From Meconema thalassinum (lineage: Eukaryota; Arthropoda; Insecta; Orthoptera; Tettigoniidae), in assembly GCA_946902985.2 (NCBI GenBank), contig OX336396.1, positions 232,948,797 to 233,012,796 of the forward strand: a stretch of 64,000 nucleotides of DNA. The letters are read 5' to 3'. The translations under genes and the position numbers were made by a program. The notes under the pieces were generated by a model. The model saw nothing but the letters and a program-made list of their open reading frames with translations, was not told the DNA's origin and did no database searches. Positions 32,844 through 44,163 of this stretch are shown here, piece by piece. Positions within the stretch are counted from its first letter, which is position 1. Each line of letters begins with the position of its first letter.

Positions 32844-34127
32844 GTAGGGCTCGGATGTTTAAGACCAAACAATAGTCCAAATATGCAAGCAAAATATACC
32901 TCAAAAATGGCAAAATATGACCTGAAAATGACTGATTTAAATATGGCCGCTATCTTAATCCAAGCGACAATCCTTAACTAAATTCTTTATTCTTATTTTC
33001 ATATAAATTTTCTGAATATTCTGGTTGTTGTTTGAGTCTTCAGTTTTTGACTGGTTTGAAGAAGCCCTCCATCCCTCCCTGCCCTGAGCTAATAGTTTCA
33101 TCTCTACATAGCTACCACACCCTACATCCGAGGCAATCTGTTTAACATATTCTAACCTTGGTCTACACCTACAGTTCTTGTCCTCGACCCTTCCTTCCAT
33201 AACTAAGCTTGCTATTCCTGGGTGTCTTAATATGTGTCCTACCAGCCTATCTCTTCTCTTCATTAGTAGTCGCCAGAAACATCTCTCTTCTCCCACTCGT
33301 CTTTGTTACCCTATCTACCCATCTGATCTTCATCATTCTCCTGTAACACCACATTTCAAAGGCTTCAATTCTCCTCTTTCTGCTGCAGCAATAGTCCAAG
33401 TTTCACTTCTATAGAGCGACACGCTCCAGAAAAAGGCTGTCAAAAATGACTTCCTAATACCTAAATCTATATTCGATGTCAACAGATTCCTTTTCTGTAG
33501 AAATGCTTTCCTTGCTTGCGCTAACCTACTTGTTATATCCTCCCTACTTCGTCCATCACTGGTTATTTTGCTTCCTAAGTAACAGAAGTCTCATACTTCC
33601 CTTAGCTTTTCATCCGCCAATTTGATGTCCATAGAGGTTTCTGTTTTTTTTTTTTTTTTTCAATAGTTCGGTTTTAGATTTATAAATTTTCATCATGAAT
33701 TCTCTCCTCAAGACGGAGTCCATACCATTCAAAAATTCATTCAAATCCTCAGGCGTGTCGGCCAATATGACGGTCATCAGCAAATCTTAGAATTGAAATT
33801 ATTTCACCTTGAATCTTCACTCCCACTTAAAATTTTTCTCCAATATACATATCTATGTGGTTATTTACAGTCTATTTCTGTAAACACTAGTTCCCGTTCG
33901 GTAAGTTGAGGATGATCGCACACCTACAGCTGACGTCAAACTACCGAAATATGATGTTCTTACCAAAATATGTTCAAAATATGACCTAATGGTAAAAAAT
34001 GTTCGAAATATGCATTTATATGACCGCTGTATTGTGAAGATAATCACTTGATATGCATCAGAAACCAATCGAGCATGATAATGAAGGCAAAGAAAGAAAT
34101 ATGAGTTTTCCTAAACATCCGAACCGT
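32844..34127. mobile_element. hAT-type non-autonomous transposon hosting a LINE
   Basis: A perfect 8-bp duplication GGTTATGA (32836-32843, 34128-34135) flanks termini GTAGGGCTCGGATGTTTAAG and (inverse) TCCTAAACATCCGAACCGT. Eight-base duplications with short imperfect inverted ends are the hAT signature. Inside are AAAATATG-rich arms and a LINE 3' end; no hAT transposase is recognisable. Confidence 0.8.
32990..33840 (-). mobile_element. LINE 3' end inserted in the hAT element
   Basis: The minus strand shows an RT palm relic 'ISILRFADDRHIG' near 33780 and 'FEWYGLRLEERIHDENL'. After a T-run and frameshifts come GSKIT-type sequence, 'GEERCFWRLLMKRRDRLVGHILRHPG' and 'EDKNCRCRPRLEYVKQIASD'. The 3' UTR GTCAAAAACTGAAGACTCAAACAACAACC is the family end. 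It is 5'-truncated, of the same family as 8.1 and 51.8 kb. Confidence 0.85.
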
Positions 34128-34203
34128 GGTTATGATGTTTACAATATATACACTTATTTAATTGCAGTACCGTAATGATTTAACTATCACAACTAGTCAA
34201 GAT

Positions 34204-35722
34204 ATATAACAAAAGAGAAACTGTTCCGCCTAGTCAATACATTTATTTAAAACAAGTTATAACCTTGCCATTGTATGGTACATGTTTCGGGGCCTCTAGT
34301 ACTGGTCCCTTCTTCAGCCATAAATTAAGATGTAAAATGCAGCATAGTTAATGATATCACAAAATGGTGTTACATTTTACTGATGCAAGCTCATGTTACT
34401 TCTCATGGTTGATATGTTCTTTTTCACATCATTTCATCCATTCACTCATCATTTTATGTATTTCTTATGATATCTTTAATTATGCTGGATTTTACATCTT
34501 AATTTATGGCTGAAGAAGGGACCAGTACTAGAGACCCCAAAACATGTACTATATAATAACAAGTTTATAAATTGTTTTAAATAAATGTATTGACTACTGT
34601 CGACCAAAGTAGTATGTGTACTCGAGTTTGAAGGTTGTTTGTGACGTAACCAATAGACATACATAAAATCCAATAACATCATCATTTTCGTCGTTCTATT
34701 TTACGTGAGCTCATGTAGGTTTGGAATTTTTAGTTTATATTTTAATATTTTTTATCGCAGTTGGAACACAAAAAGTGCCCGTTTTTAAGCGTGTTTCGAC
34801 CATGCGTCACATTTAAGAATTATTATCTCACAAACCCGTCATCAGATCGAATCCAAATTTTAACACAATATACATTAGAATGTTGTATAACTGGTTTATT
34901 AATTTCAAAATTTTGCGTGACCAAGAAACAAATTTGTTATCATTTGTGTAAGGTAACGTTTTCTCGGCTTGGGGTAGTTGGAATATGTAGTTCTTGGTCG
35001 CGTTGTAATTCTTATACATCAAAAAGTTATGCTGTATGACTTTAAAATACGTAAATTAATTCACTTATTTTATATCGGTTTATATTTGAACGGGGAAATA
35101 CGACCTCGCCTCGCTCGGCAGTGATGGGCTCCATCTCAGCAACGCTGTACAGCTTACCCTGGAGCGGCTGGCTGGTGAATCATGCCTTATTTCCACGAAC
35201 AAATACAAACCGATATAAAATAAGTAAATTAATTTACGTATTTCACAGTCATACAGCATAACTTCTTGATGTATAAGGATTACAACGCGACCAAGAGCTA
35301 TATTTTCCAACCACCCCGACCCGAGAAAAAGTTTCCTTACAAAAATGATAACAACTTTGTTTCTTGGACACACAAAATTTTGAAATTAATAAACCAGTTA
35401 TACAACATTCTAATGTATATTGTGTTAAAATTTGCATTCGATCTGATGGCGGGGTTTTGAGATAATAATTCTTAAATGTGACGCATGGTTGAAACACGCT
35501 TAAAAACGGGCACATTTTGTGTTCCAACTGCGATAAAAAATACTACAATATAAATTAAAAATTCCAAACCTATATGAACTAACGTAAAATAGAACGTCGA
35601 AAATGATGATGTTATTGGATTTTATGTACGTCTATTGGTTACTTCACAAACAACCTTAAAACTCGAGTGCACATAATACTTTGGTCGACAGTAGGCGGCA
35701 CAGTTTCTCTTTTGTTATATAG
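34204..35722. mobile_element. 1.5-kb fold-back element with about 500-bp arms
   Basis: The outer ends ATATAACAAAAGAGAAACTG (left) and its complement (right, to 35722) begin an inverted repeat that runs almost to the centre. The left arm (34204-34230 and 34597-35100) pairs with the right arm (35192-35722), around a roughly 90-bp GC-richer loop. Landmarks include CTACTGTCGACCAAAGTA and GAACACAAAAAGTGCCCGTTTTTAAGCGTG, both matched inversely. The left arm is split by a MITE. No transposase was found. A TA or TATA duplication is possible. Confidence 0.85.
34233..34594. mobile_element. Palindromic TA-flanked MITE inside the fold-back arm
   Basis: 362 bp with GTCAATACATTTATTTAAAA at the left and its complement at the right; arms of about 120-130 bp (GTACTGGTCCCTTCTTCAGCC matched inversely). 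TA occurs on both sides (34231-34232, 34595-34596). Removing the MITE plus one TA restores CCGCCTACTGTCG, exactly what the undisturbed right arm shows. This points to Tc1/mariner-type mobilisation. Confidence 0.9.
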
Positions 35723-35775
35723 TGAATATGTCAATACGGAAAATGAACTTCTTTCACAGCACAATTTAATCTAGA

Positions 35776-36200
35776 CTAGCGGACCCGTGCGAGAAATCTC
35801 GCATGTTCATAAACCACTCTTTCCCCAATAGGTTTATAATGAGACACTTAAGGAGAAAGGTTATGTTTTTATTTCAACCAAATGATTATAGAACACTATT
35901 TACATTTCAGGATAAAGGAAAGACCTCCGATAGTTAATATGACATGAAACAGGCGTCACAGCGGCCCTTGGACAGCAATTATGGAGCGTATTTTCCTACA
36001 TCAACGGTGTTTGCAAATCGCACACTTCGTACAATTTTTTAAAAGTCATTTTTTAAGAAATTATAGATATTTATGAAATTATAGTGCAATCAGTCACTGC
36101 TAATGTCTATTCTCTTTCATTTGAATGCTCATTTGTCACGATCGGTCGCTTGTGAGCGCCGCAGGAGGGATGCATACTACTGAAATAATATATATGATAT
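35776..36200 (-). mobile_element. Helitron family 2, minus-strand copy
   Basis: Minus-strand 3' hairpin GCGAGATTTCTCGC, ACGGGTCCG, CTAG, then T (end at 35776). The body matches 31.45-32.12 kb inversely (ATTGGGGAAAGAGTGG, GTGCGATTTGCAAA, CTCACAAGCGACCGATCGTGAC). It lacks the 139-bp duplication, so it is shorter. 5' end estimated. Confidence 0.75.
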
Positions 36201-36244
36201 GTGAACTCAGTGAAGGCAGCTGGTGACGACAGATGCACAGAAAC

Positions 36245-36545
36245 TCAAAGAGTAGCATGCTGAGCTTCTATGCCCAAGGTCGCGGGTTCAAACCCGGCTG
36301 AAGTCATTGTTTTTTTTAAGAGAGTTAAAAATCCTTCAGTGAGCCTACCTTCGGAGGGGATGTAAAGCCAGCAGGCCCATGTCATAGATTTATGGCATGC
36401 AAAAGACCCTACCACTACAATTGGTAGTGTGTGGCTAAATTTGTAGATTATTTGGCTTGAAACGCTCAATGAACTTCCAACTTTCATCGCTGGGTGTCAG
36501 CGACGTCCGGAAGCCAAAGTTGCAACTACTTCAAATTGAACTTGC
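36245..36545 (+). mobile_element. SINE A, truncated at both ends
   Basis: It starts inside the head (TAGCATGCTGAGCTTCTATGCCC) and keeps the B box GGTTCAAACCC, AGTTAAAAATCC and CATAGATTTATGGCATG. The usual tail is replaced after about 36545 by unrelated sequence. Diverged. Confidence 0.75.
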
Positions 36546-36799
36546 TCATTCATCTTCATTCATTTCATCTCATACACACGCGGCGGCACTTGTAGCTCAC
36601 CCCATGGGTGTCCGCATAGAAGTGGCTACAATGTCTGGCGAACCGAACGTTTCCTCGGACACTCCCGCTACTAAAAGCCATACGCCAGATGAATAATAAA
36701 TAAAATCACAAGTAGTTTTTTTTTTCATGATAACTGGACCACCCCTTACAATTGGGTACAATCGTGTTGACCGACTGAAATACATAACGTTTCGATTAC

Positions 36800-38230
36800 T
36801 AAAGCAAAATTGAACAAGAAGTTCCGTGACGAACTAAAGAGCCTACTTTTCTTAAAATTTAAGATTCATTCCAATGATTAATCTATATGGATCCATCTGG
36901 AATAATGACGACAATAAGTTGGTAATATCGAAATTTCTAATTAGTTCGAAATACTGTATACCTGGCATAATGTAGTCTAATAGAGAACTACAGTTGGCAA
37001 CGCTGATGACTGAATATATTCTTAGTTCCATCTCTTAAGGTACAGAATACAAAATTTGGTTGAAGTCCAATGGATAGCATGGACGTTACATGCAGTTAAT
37101 TATTGGATCTAATAGCGCGCGTAAAATCACGTTGGCAACAATGACATACATGTATTGGACAAAAATAATCTGAAATAATACGATCTATTGTTGTGCCAAT
37201 TTTGAATGAAATCTATTAGTTAGCATAGAAGTTACATGCATTTTAAAATTGGACCTATCAGCAGGCTTAGAATCATGTTGGCAGCACTGGCGTAGGCCTA
37301 TATTAGTTACTCCAAAGTAATTTAGAATGCCAGGTACTATACGTGTGCAAAGTTTAGAGCTATTGGCTTGCATACTTTCTGATATATTGATATTAGGGTA
37401 ACAAATATAGAGACAGTATTTATGAACAGTTGGCAGCCCTGGTTACTCTTAAGAATCGGCATAGTCATATCTGTTATGGTACACATAGCACACACGAAGT
37501 TTGGTTGAAATCCAAATGATAGTATAGAAGTTACATGTATTTAAATTTGGACCTCTCAGCAGGCTTAGAATCATGTTGGTAGCACTGGCGTATATAAGTT
37601 ACTCCAAATTAATATAGAATGTCAGGTACTATATGTGTGCATAGTTTAAAGCTGTCGGCTTGCATACTTTCTGATATATGGGTATTCGGATAAAATAAAA
37701 TTGAGAGCATTTATTAACAGTTCGCAGCCCTGGTGGCTCTTAAGAATACGCTCAGTCATATCTGTTTATGTACACATAGCACATACGAAATTTGTTTGAA
37801 TTCCAATTGATAGTGTAGAAGTTATATGCATTTAAATTTGGACCTATCAGCAGGCTTATAATCATTTCGACAACGCTGCCACGTATGGCCTCCTGGAAAT
37901 TAAACTGCAATATTATTATCTATACGTGTGCCAATTTTGAAATAGATCCCATTCATACCTTCCATGATATCCAACATGTAGCTCAAATTTCAATTGCGAT
38001 TTTTCAGCAGTTGGTAGCACTGACATCATTTTCAAATATGGCCATGAGATATTCAGGTATAGATCTTTACTCCTACCAAATTTTGTTTCGATTGCTCCAG
38101 CCGTTTAGGAGTTGATAGGGGGGGGGGGGGGAGGGGCACACACACAGCCATACAGACAGACACACATTTGCCAGATCTCATAAGTCTACTTTTTCCTCAT
38201 TTTTGCAAAATGTGAAAAGTAGGCTAAAAA
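36800..38230 (+). repeat. 293-bp-type repeat, body type 3
   Basis: The left side has AGCCTACTTTTC at 36840 and the right end GAAAAGTAGGCT at 38214-38225, perfect 12-bp inverses. The right end is the shared hairpin (CTCATAAGTCTACTTTTTCC...GAAAAGTAGGCTAAAAA) preceded by poly-G and CA/CAGA tracts. Internal anchor GCAGGCTTAGAATCATGTTGG recurs at 37262, 37559 and (diverged) 37852, steps of 297 and 293 bp. Homology with the inverse copy at 40.4-41.75 kb runs about 30 bp past the 12-bp ends. Confidence 0.82.
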
Positions 38231-38994
38231 TGGCTTCTAACACGATAATGTAATACGATTGTATGATTATTTATTTATCTTTATATAGAATGCGATTACA
38301 TTTGCCATTGTTAGCAAATTACCAAGAAAGAGGTTTTAAACAATAATACAGTACATTACCATTAACGTTACGGTATATGAAGAATTTACCGTTCATACCA
38401 TACTTTTAATAAATGAAATGAGATACAGTATATACAATAAGATCTATAGGCCTACGTAACCAAACTTTGTTCACTGCATTCCGAAGAATTTATATTCCAA
38501 ATTTAATTACACGTGACGCATCCATATTCATCCGTATTCACTGTTTAAATTCCAAATTGCCTCTCAACTATACAACACGATTGCCAACTGACGATAACCA
38601 CAGGCTACTTTAAAAGAAAATTCAAAAGATGAACTAACCGGTTGGTACCTGAAAGCAAAATATTACACACTATATTTCGAAAGAAGATTTAATTTTACTC
38701 ATTTTCAGGAAACTCAGTTAATATTCGGCAATTGTTATTTCTAAATTATTTAATTATATATTTGAATTTTTAGAATTTTAATGTAAAGCTCAATTTATTT
38801 ACGTTCATTCATTTCCCCTTGTTATTAAAAATTGCGTATTTTTCTACCTATATTTTTGAAAATATTTAATGTGAAACCCAATATTATAGTTTATTTACAT
38901 TTAATTACATTGTAAGGATATTCATTGTATTATTTTATTTTATTATTTTAATTATAATTTATCATATAACTTTCATTAACAAACAATCAACATT
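38231..38994. other. AT-rich unassigned stretch
   Basis: Nothing recognised; strongly AT-rich, no element ends. It ends at the target duplication of the next SINE. Confidence 0.5.
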
Positions 38995-39006
38995 AGACTT
39001 AAGCAC

Positions 39007-39469
39007 GCCGTCGGATTTTTTAAGAGCGTTAAAAATCCCTCATTATGCCTTCATTCGGAGGGGAAGTAAAGCCGGCGGTCCCATGTCATAGATTTATGGC
39101 ATGTTAAATAATTTCCTCTAATTACACCTGTGTGAAACTAAATTGTATAGGTTAAGAATGTAAACAACGTTCTTAGGTTGCTACGTTCGTTGCCAAGAGC
39201 CGACTGCAGTGGCGTCTAGTAGCTAAGTTCTGAAGTAGGTCTAGTAGTCGTTGACGGTGGCGTTTGGCGGCAAAACTAGGAACTATTTGAAAAATTAAAA
39301 GTTGCAGTCCTTACTTGAATTTAAAAAAAACCGATACACACACTAATACAGTCATCACAATTAATACCGGTCGGTTATCAGACAGATTCTACACACACCC
39401 AAAGTACACGGGGCTACATGACCGTGTTGTCGCAGCCCCTAAACTAAGGAACCAACCAACCAACCAACC
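39007..39469 (+). mobile_element. SINE A, 5'-truncated, with target duplication
   Basis: Flanked by AGACTTAAGCAC (38995-39006, 39470-39481). It begins GCCGTCGGATTTTTTAAGAGC, so the tRNA head is missing, and ends in (CCAA)n. Close in sequence to 12.5 and 14.4 kb. Confidence 0.9.
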
Positions 39470-39494
39470 AGACTTAAGCACATCATTTAATAAT

Positions 39495-39668
39495 CAGCAA
39501 TTCTTCTAGGTTTGTGCCGTGTCTTGTGTGGGGTTTCGCCTAGGACACCAAGCTGGCTCATCGGCGGGCTCTTGGTGTCCTCGCCTGGACCCCCACGCTT
39601 TTATCATATGTTATTTTCTATAAGACGATAGACACAAGACACGGCACAAACCTAGAAGAATTGCTGAG
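39495..39668. mobile_element. Short palindromic element, best copy
   Basis: The terminal inverted repeat is about 34 bp: CAGCAATTCTTCTAGGTTTG...GTGTCTTGTG at the left, with its complement CACAAGACAC...CTAGAAGAATTGCTG at the right. The interior has GGGCTCTTGGTGTCC (shared with 8.9 and 13.9 kb) and a 40-bp piece TCATATGTTATTTTCTATAA... that recurs at 41.77 kb. No coding frame. Confidence 0.82.
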
Positions 39669-39794
39669 TTTTGTTCGTTTCTTCCTCTATTGTCCGTCCA
39701 GAGTTAACAGTGCACTACGGGCTCTTATGGGCTTTACATTTAGTGAATTCCCCCAGAATTTGATGACTTTGAAGTCATTGAAAACTGTATTTCC

Positions 39795-40145
39795 CCTGCC
39801 TTATATAACACCGACAGCGGTGGCTACGCACGCCAAAGCGCAGAGTTAGGTCACGGGGCCAAGCTCTCTGCTGACTTGGTAGACGCGTGGGATCGAACCC
39901 CACCGTTCGCTTCTTTGAAATGGTTTTCTGTGGTTATCCATTTTCAGCACCAGGCCAATGCTGAGTCGGTATCTTCTTACAGGCCACGGCCACTTCCTTC
40001 CCTATCCTTGCCCAGTTTCATTCACCTTCATCCTTTCGATCTCTCATCCCGACGTGCGGGTAGCCCACGGTCATCGACAAGAAAGACCTGCACTCGGCCT
40101 CTCAGGAGGCCACACGACAAAAACGGAAGGCGGGTTAGTTACAGA
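39795..40145 (+). mobile_element. SINE D-related copy
   Basis: A tRNA-like region near 39825-39900 holds a B-box-like GGATCGAACCCC. The body ends TGCACTCGGCCTCTCAGGAG...CCACACGAC, as in SINE D at 18.75 kb, and contains GTGGTTATCCATTTTCAGCAC. Head similarity to 18.9 kb is weak, so this may be a subfamily. Confidence 0.6.
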
Positions 40146-40384
40146 CAGCGGCGGAGTAGCCAATACTACATCATTTCCAGATCTACAGAGGTGGCCAAAT
40201 GATTATGGCAAAGCTGAATAGAACTAAATTCTTTATTGCAAATTAACATACGATACATTACAATGGGGAATTTCTTTCTGTTGCAGGAAATTTCTTTGTT
40301 GTATTATGTCATGCATTTACCAAATGTGTTACAAGATATCCTTTACGAACCAACATCGTATGCATTTACGCATACTTTTCAAAT

Positions 40385-41757
40385 TTGGCAAAAATGAAGA
40401 AAAAGTAGACTTATGAGATCGATCCGGGAAAATGTGTGTCTGTCTGGCTGTGTGTGTGCCCCCCCCCCCCCCTATCGACTCCTAAACGGCTCCAGCAATC
40501 GAAACCAAATTCAGTATGAGTAAAGATGTATACCGGAATATCTCACGTCTATATTTGAAAATAATGTCAGTGCTACCAACTGCCAAAAAAACGCACTAGA
40601 AATTTGAGCTTCATGTTGGATATCTTGGAAGGTATGTATGGGAGCTATTCCAAAATTGGCACACATGTAGATAATACTATTTCATTTTAATTTCCAGGAG
40701 GCCATACATGACAGTGTTGCCAAAATAATTTTAAGCCTTCTGATAGATCCAATTTTTAAATGCATATAACGTCTACACTATCAATTGGATTTCAACCTAA
40801 TTTTGTATGTAATATGTGCACATAAAGAGATATGACTGAGCGTATTCTTAAGAGCCACCAGGGCTGCCAACTGTTAATAATGGCTCTCTATCTATTTTTT
40901 AAAATCCAAATACCAATCTATGAGAAAGTATGCATGCCGACAGCTTTTAAACTATTCACACGTATAGTACATGACATTTTAGATTAATTTGGAGTAACTT
41001 ATATACGTCAGTTCTACCAGCATGATTATATGCTTGCTGATTGAACCAATTTTAAATACATGTAACTTCTATACTATCAGTTGGATTTCAACCAAATTTC
41101 GTATGTGCTATGTGTAACATAACATATATGACTATAAGTATTGTTAAGAGCAATCAGAGCTGCCAACTGTTAATAAATGCTGTCTATATACTTTTACCCT
41201 AATATCAATATATCAGAAAGTATGCAAGCCAACAGCTCTATACTTTGCACACGTATAGCACCTGACATTTTAGATTAATTTGGAGTAATTAATATAAGTC
41301 AGTGCTGCCAACTTGATTCTATGCTTCCTGATAGGTCCAATTTTAAAATACATGTAACTTCTATACTAACAAATGGATTTCATCCAAAATTGGCACAACA
41401 GGATATCATAATATTTCAGATTATTTCTAACTAGCACACGCATGACATTGTTGCCAACATGCTTTTACGCGTGCTGATAGATCCAATGTCTAACTGCTTG
41501 TAACGTCCATTGGGCTTCAACCACATTTTTTATTCTGTACCTTAAGAGATGGAACTAAGAATATATTCAGTCAACTGGACTGCCAACTGTAGTGCTCTAT
41601 TAGGCTACATTATACCAGGAATATTTCGAACTAATTAGACATTTCGATATTACCAACTTAATTTCGTCATTATTCTAGATAGGTTCATATACTGTAGATT
41701 AATCATTGGTATGAAAAGTAGGCTCTTTAGTTCGTCACGGAACTTCTTGATCTTTAC
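40385..41757 (-). repeat. 293-bp-type repeat, body type 3, inverse copy
   Basis: This is the inverse of 36800-38230 over its whole length: degenerate hairpin end at 40385-40420, GT/poly-C tract, 'GATTTCAACCAAATTT' units with about 290-bp steps, and GAAAAGTAGGCTCTTTAGTTCG at the other end. It differs by many substitutions and small gaps, so the duplication is not recent. Confidence 0.8.
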
Positions 41758-41772
41758 TAGTTTACCTTTAAA

Positions 41773-41973
41773 ATGCTCTTATCATATGTTATTTTCTATA
41801 AGACGATAGACATTAAAAGACCAATCATTAAGAAAGCAAAACTGTGTGGTGTGGGAACTTACCCTTTCCTAACACCAAATGTCACCGTTTCTTCTTTTGT
41901 TACAAGTAAAGAATGGCATGCGAATAGCATACGTTGGCTAGAAGGCATTATTTCACAGCATATCATCGACTGA
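41773..41973 (+). other. 66-codon open frame of unknown status
   Basis: The frame contains 'RPIIKKAKLCGVGTYPFLTPN' and ends 'IRWLEGIISQHIID'. It lies in the right flank of the Tc1-like element. Residues 1-17 are encoded by the 40-bp piece that also occurs at 39.6 kb, so at least that part is repeat. I recognise no domain. Probably non-coding. Confidence 0.2.
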
Positions 41974-42170
41974 AAATGATTAATTTTATTGGTTTCCTGT
42001 CACGTCGGCTCAATTGACGGCCAAGACTGATCTGGTTAGGATGTTATAAAAACATAATCTCTTCATGAGGATAGAGGAAATGTGTACATTGTTTAAGGTT
42101 CTATGAACCAAGTACAAGTAAGTAATTTGGTTCTTTTCAGCTACACTATAATAATTTGGCCACCTGTGTA

Positions 42171-42785
42171 TTTTGAATCATTACAGAAGCTATTTATGGC
42201 TAATTTCAGTAGTTTAGAACATCTTATCGTGGGTTCCCGTTTCCTTCACTGTTATTGACTTTGATCACTACGTCACAGACACTTTCCTTCGCCGATCTCA
42301 CGAGTTCATAACCTGTCAGTTGTGTACACGGACAGAATGCGGGATATATATTACATATACAATAAATAAAACATTCCGTTTATTTGAATATTAGTGCTAT
42401 TTCATATCTCATGCCTTGCGTGCAAGATGTCGAGGGGAGTAGAGGAAGGAAGGAGAGAAAATAAAATAAAATAAGAGAAGAAATAAGGAACAACAAAGAA
42501 AGAGGAGATGCACAACTTTGCTAGCAAAAATGTCTTGCGACAGACGGGACGGAACCTGCCTCGCTCGCAAAATAAAGGCTTGAATGACGTGCACGTAAGA
42601 TAAGTCAGGAATGAGTTTACCAAGGTATATCAGGTTACACAACACTTGTTTGATATTGCAAGTAGAAAATGGAAACTAAACTCGTATTTTATATTATACG
42701 TGGTAGGTTAACCTACAGTAGCTCTGAGTGTATTTATATCGTAGTTATGCGCGGTTATAATCAGTCCATACCGTTAACTTTTCGC
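42171..42785. other. Unassigned stretch
   Basis: Nothing recognised. A purine-rich block at 42425-42510 gives T/L/F-rich frames on the minus strand that look like composition artefacts. Confidence 0.45.
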
Positions 42786-42789
42786 CTTT

Positions 42790-43268
42790 TTTTTCACTAT
42801 CGTTTTACCCTCCAAGCTTGGCTTTCCCACGGACTAAGCGAGGATCCCACCTCTACCGCCACTGAGGGTAGTGTCCTGGAGCTTGAGACTCTAAATCGGG
42901 GATACAACTGTGGTGTGTGACTAGCGCTACGCCCAGGCGATCTCACTGTAATGCGAACAAGGGCCTGATGAAGGGATGGGAAGAGTGGGAGGGTTAGGCA
43001 AGGAAGTGGGAAGGAGCCGGCCGTGGCCTTACGGTAGGTGCCATCCCGGCATTTGCCCGAAGACGAAGTGGGAAGCCACGGAAGAACACTTCGAGGATGG
43101 CTGAGGTGGGAATCGAACCCCCTCTACTCATTCGGACCATCCGAGGCTGAGTAGACCCCGGTCCAGTACTCATACCACTATTCAAATTTCGTGGTAGAGC
43201 CGGAAATCGAACCACGGACCTCCAGGGTGGCAACTAATCTTGCTGACCACTACGCAACGGAGGCGACT
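42790..43268 (-). mobile_element. SINE C, second copy
   Basis: Minus-strand head GCCTCCGTTGCGTAGTGGTCAGC, a B-box region with GGTTCGATTTCC, and the same body as 28.6-29.1 kb (GCACCTACCGTAAGGCCACGG). The target duplication is not clear. Confidence 0.8.
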
Positions 43269-43611
43269 CATACCATAAACTAGTGCTAATAATTCCCTTT
43301 CCTTTGACTTCCCCTCCTTTTCTTTTATTTTCATTCATTTCGTTCCCATTTCTTTCCTTTCCCTTCTTTTCCTTTCTTTCCCGTCCTACCTTTCTTATCC
43401 TTTCCTTTACTTCCATTTATTTCCTTACCTTTCCTATTTTTTCCCACTCCTTTCCATTATTTCCCATTATACCCTTACCTTTCCCTATTCTTTCATTTTC
43501 TGTCATTTCCTTCCCTTTCCATCTCTGTGTTTCATTTTCTTTTATATAACTTTCTTCTCATCCCATTCCTTTCATTTGGTTTGATTACCTGTCCCATTCT
43601 TTCTTTTCCTA

Positions 43612-43800
43612 TCAGGGGCGTGGTGGCATAACGGTCAGAATGTGGGTCTATTACCAAGGTGGACTGGGTTTCATTCCCGGTCAATGCATGTGAGATTTTT
43701 GAGGTGCAATGCCATGTCCTGTGGTTAGGATTCCACGTAAAAAGGAGGTCCCGTGGTTCATGATCGCATGAATAACGATCACGTTAAGCTAAGAGCTTCC
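43612..43800 (+). mobile_element. tRNA-derived SINE, family F
   Basis: The head GGGGCGTGGTGGCATAACGG with B-box-like GTTTCATTCCC is followed by TGCCATGTCCTGTGGTTAGG. It matches the minus-strand copy at 49.07-49.24 kb. Interrupts the pyrimidine tract. Confidence 0.65.
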
Positions 43801-44163
43801 TTTCCTTCTTTTCCTGCTATTTATTTTAATTTCCATTCCTCTTTTCTCTGCCTTTTAATTCCTTTATTTCCATACCTTTCCTTTCAATTCCTTTGAATTC
43901 ATTTCATTTTCTTTCATTCCATTCCCTCCTTCTCTTCATTTGCATCCATTTCCTATCCTTTACTTTCTTTTCCTCTCATTTGTATTCATTTTCTTCCCTT
44001 TTATATTCTTTTGTTTTGCCATTCCTATTCTTTTATTGCCTTTCCTATTCTTGTTTTGCCTTTCTTTTCCTTTAAATCCTTAGCTTTCATTCCCTTTACT
44101 TATATATCTTTTCATTTCCTTCCATTTTCTTTTATATAATTTTCCTACCTTCCCATTCCCTTC

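Larger units (their letters stand above)
40186..42168. mobile_element. Tc1/mariner-type element hosting a type 3 repeat
   Basis: Ends CAGAGGTGGCCAAATGATTA and (inverse) CACAGGTGGCCAAATTATTA are flanked by TA (40184-40185, 42169-42170). Ends of the form CAGxGGTGGCCAAA with TA targets are typical of Tc1-like elements. About 1.4 kb of the interior is the inverse type 3 repeat. The remaining 200 bp on the left and 400 bp on the right show no Tc1 transposase. Confidence 0.7.

Noticed and set aside
34761..35527. Pair of 92-residue frames with near-identical sequence on opposite strands
   Set aside because: They are the two arms of the fold-back element read in opposite directions, not paralogous genes.
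36840..38225. AGCCTACTTTTC / GAAAAGTAGGCT as true terminal inverted repeats of a DNA transposon
   Set aside because: Homology between the two copies continues past these ends on one side and no target duplication is seen, so the 12-bp inverses may be subterminal; kept as a repeat, not a transposon.
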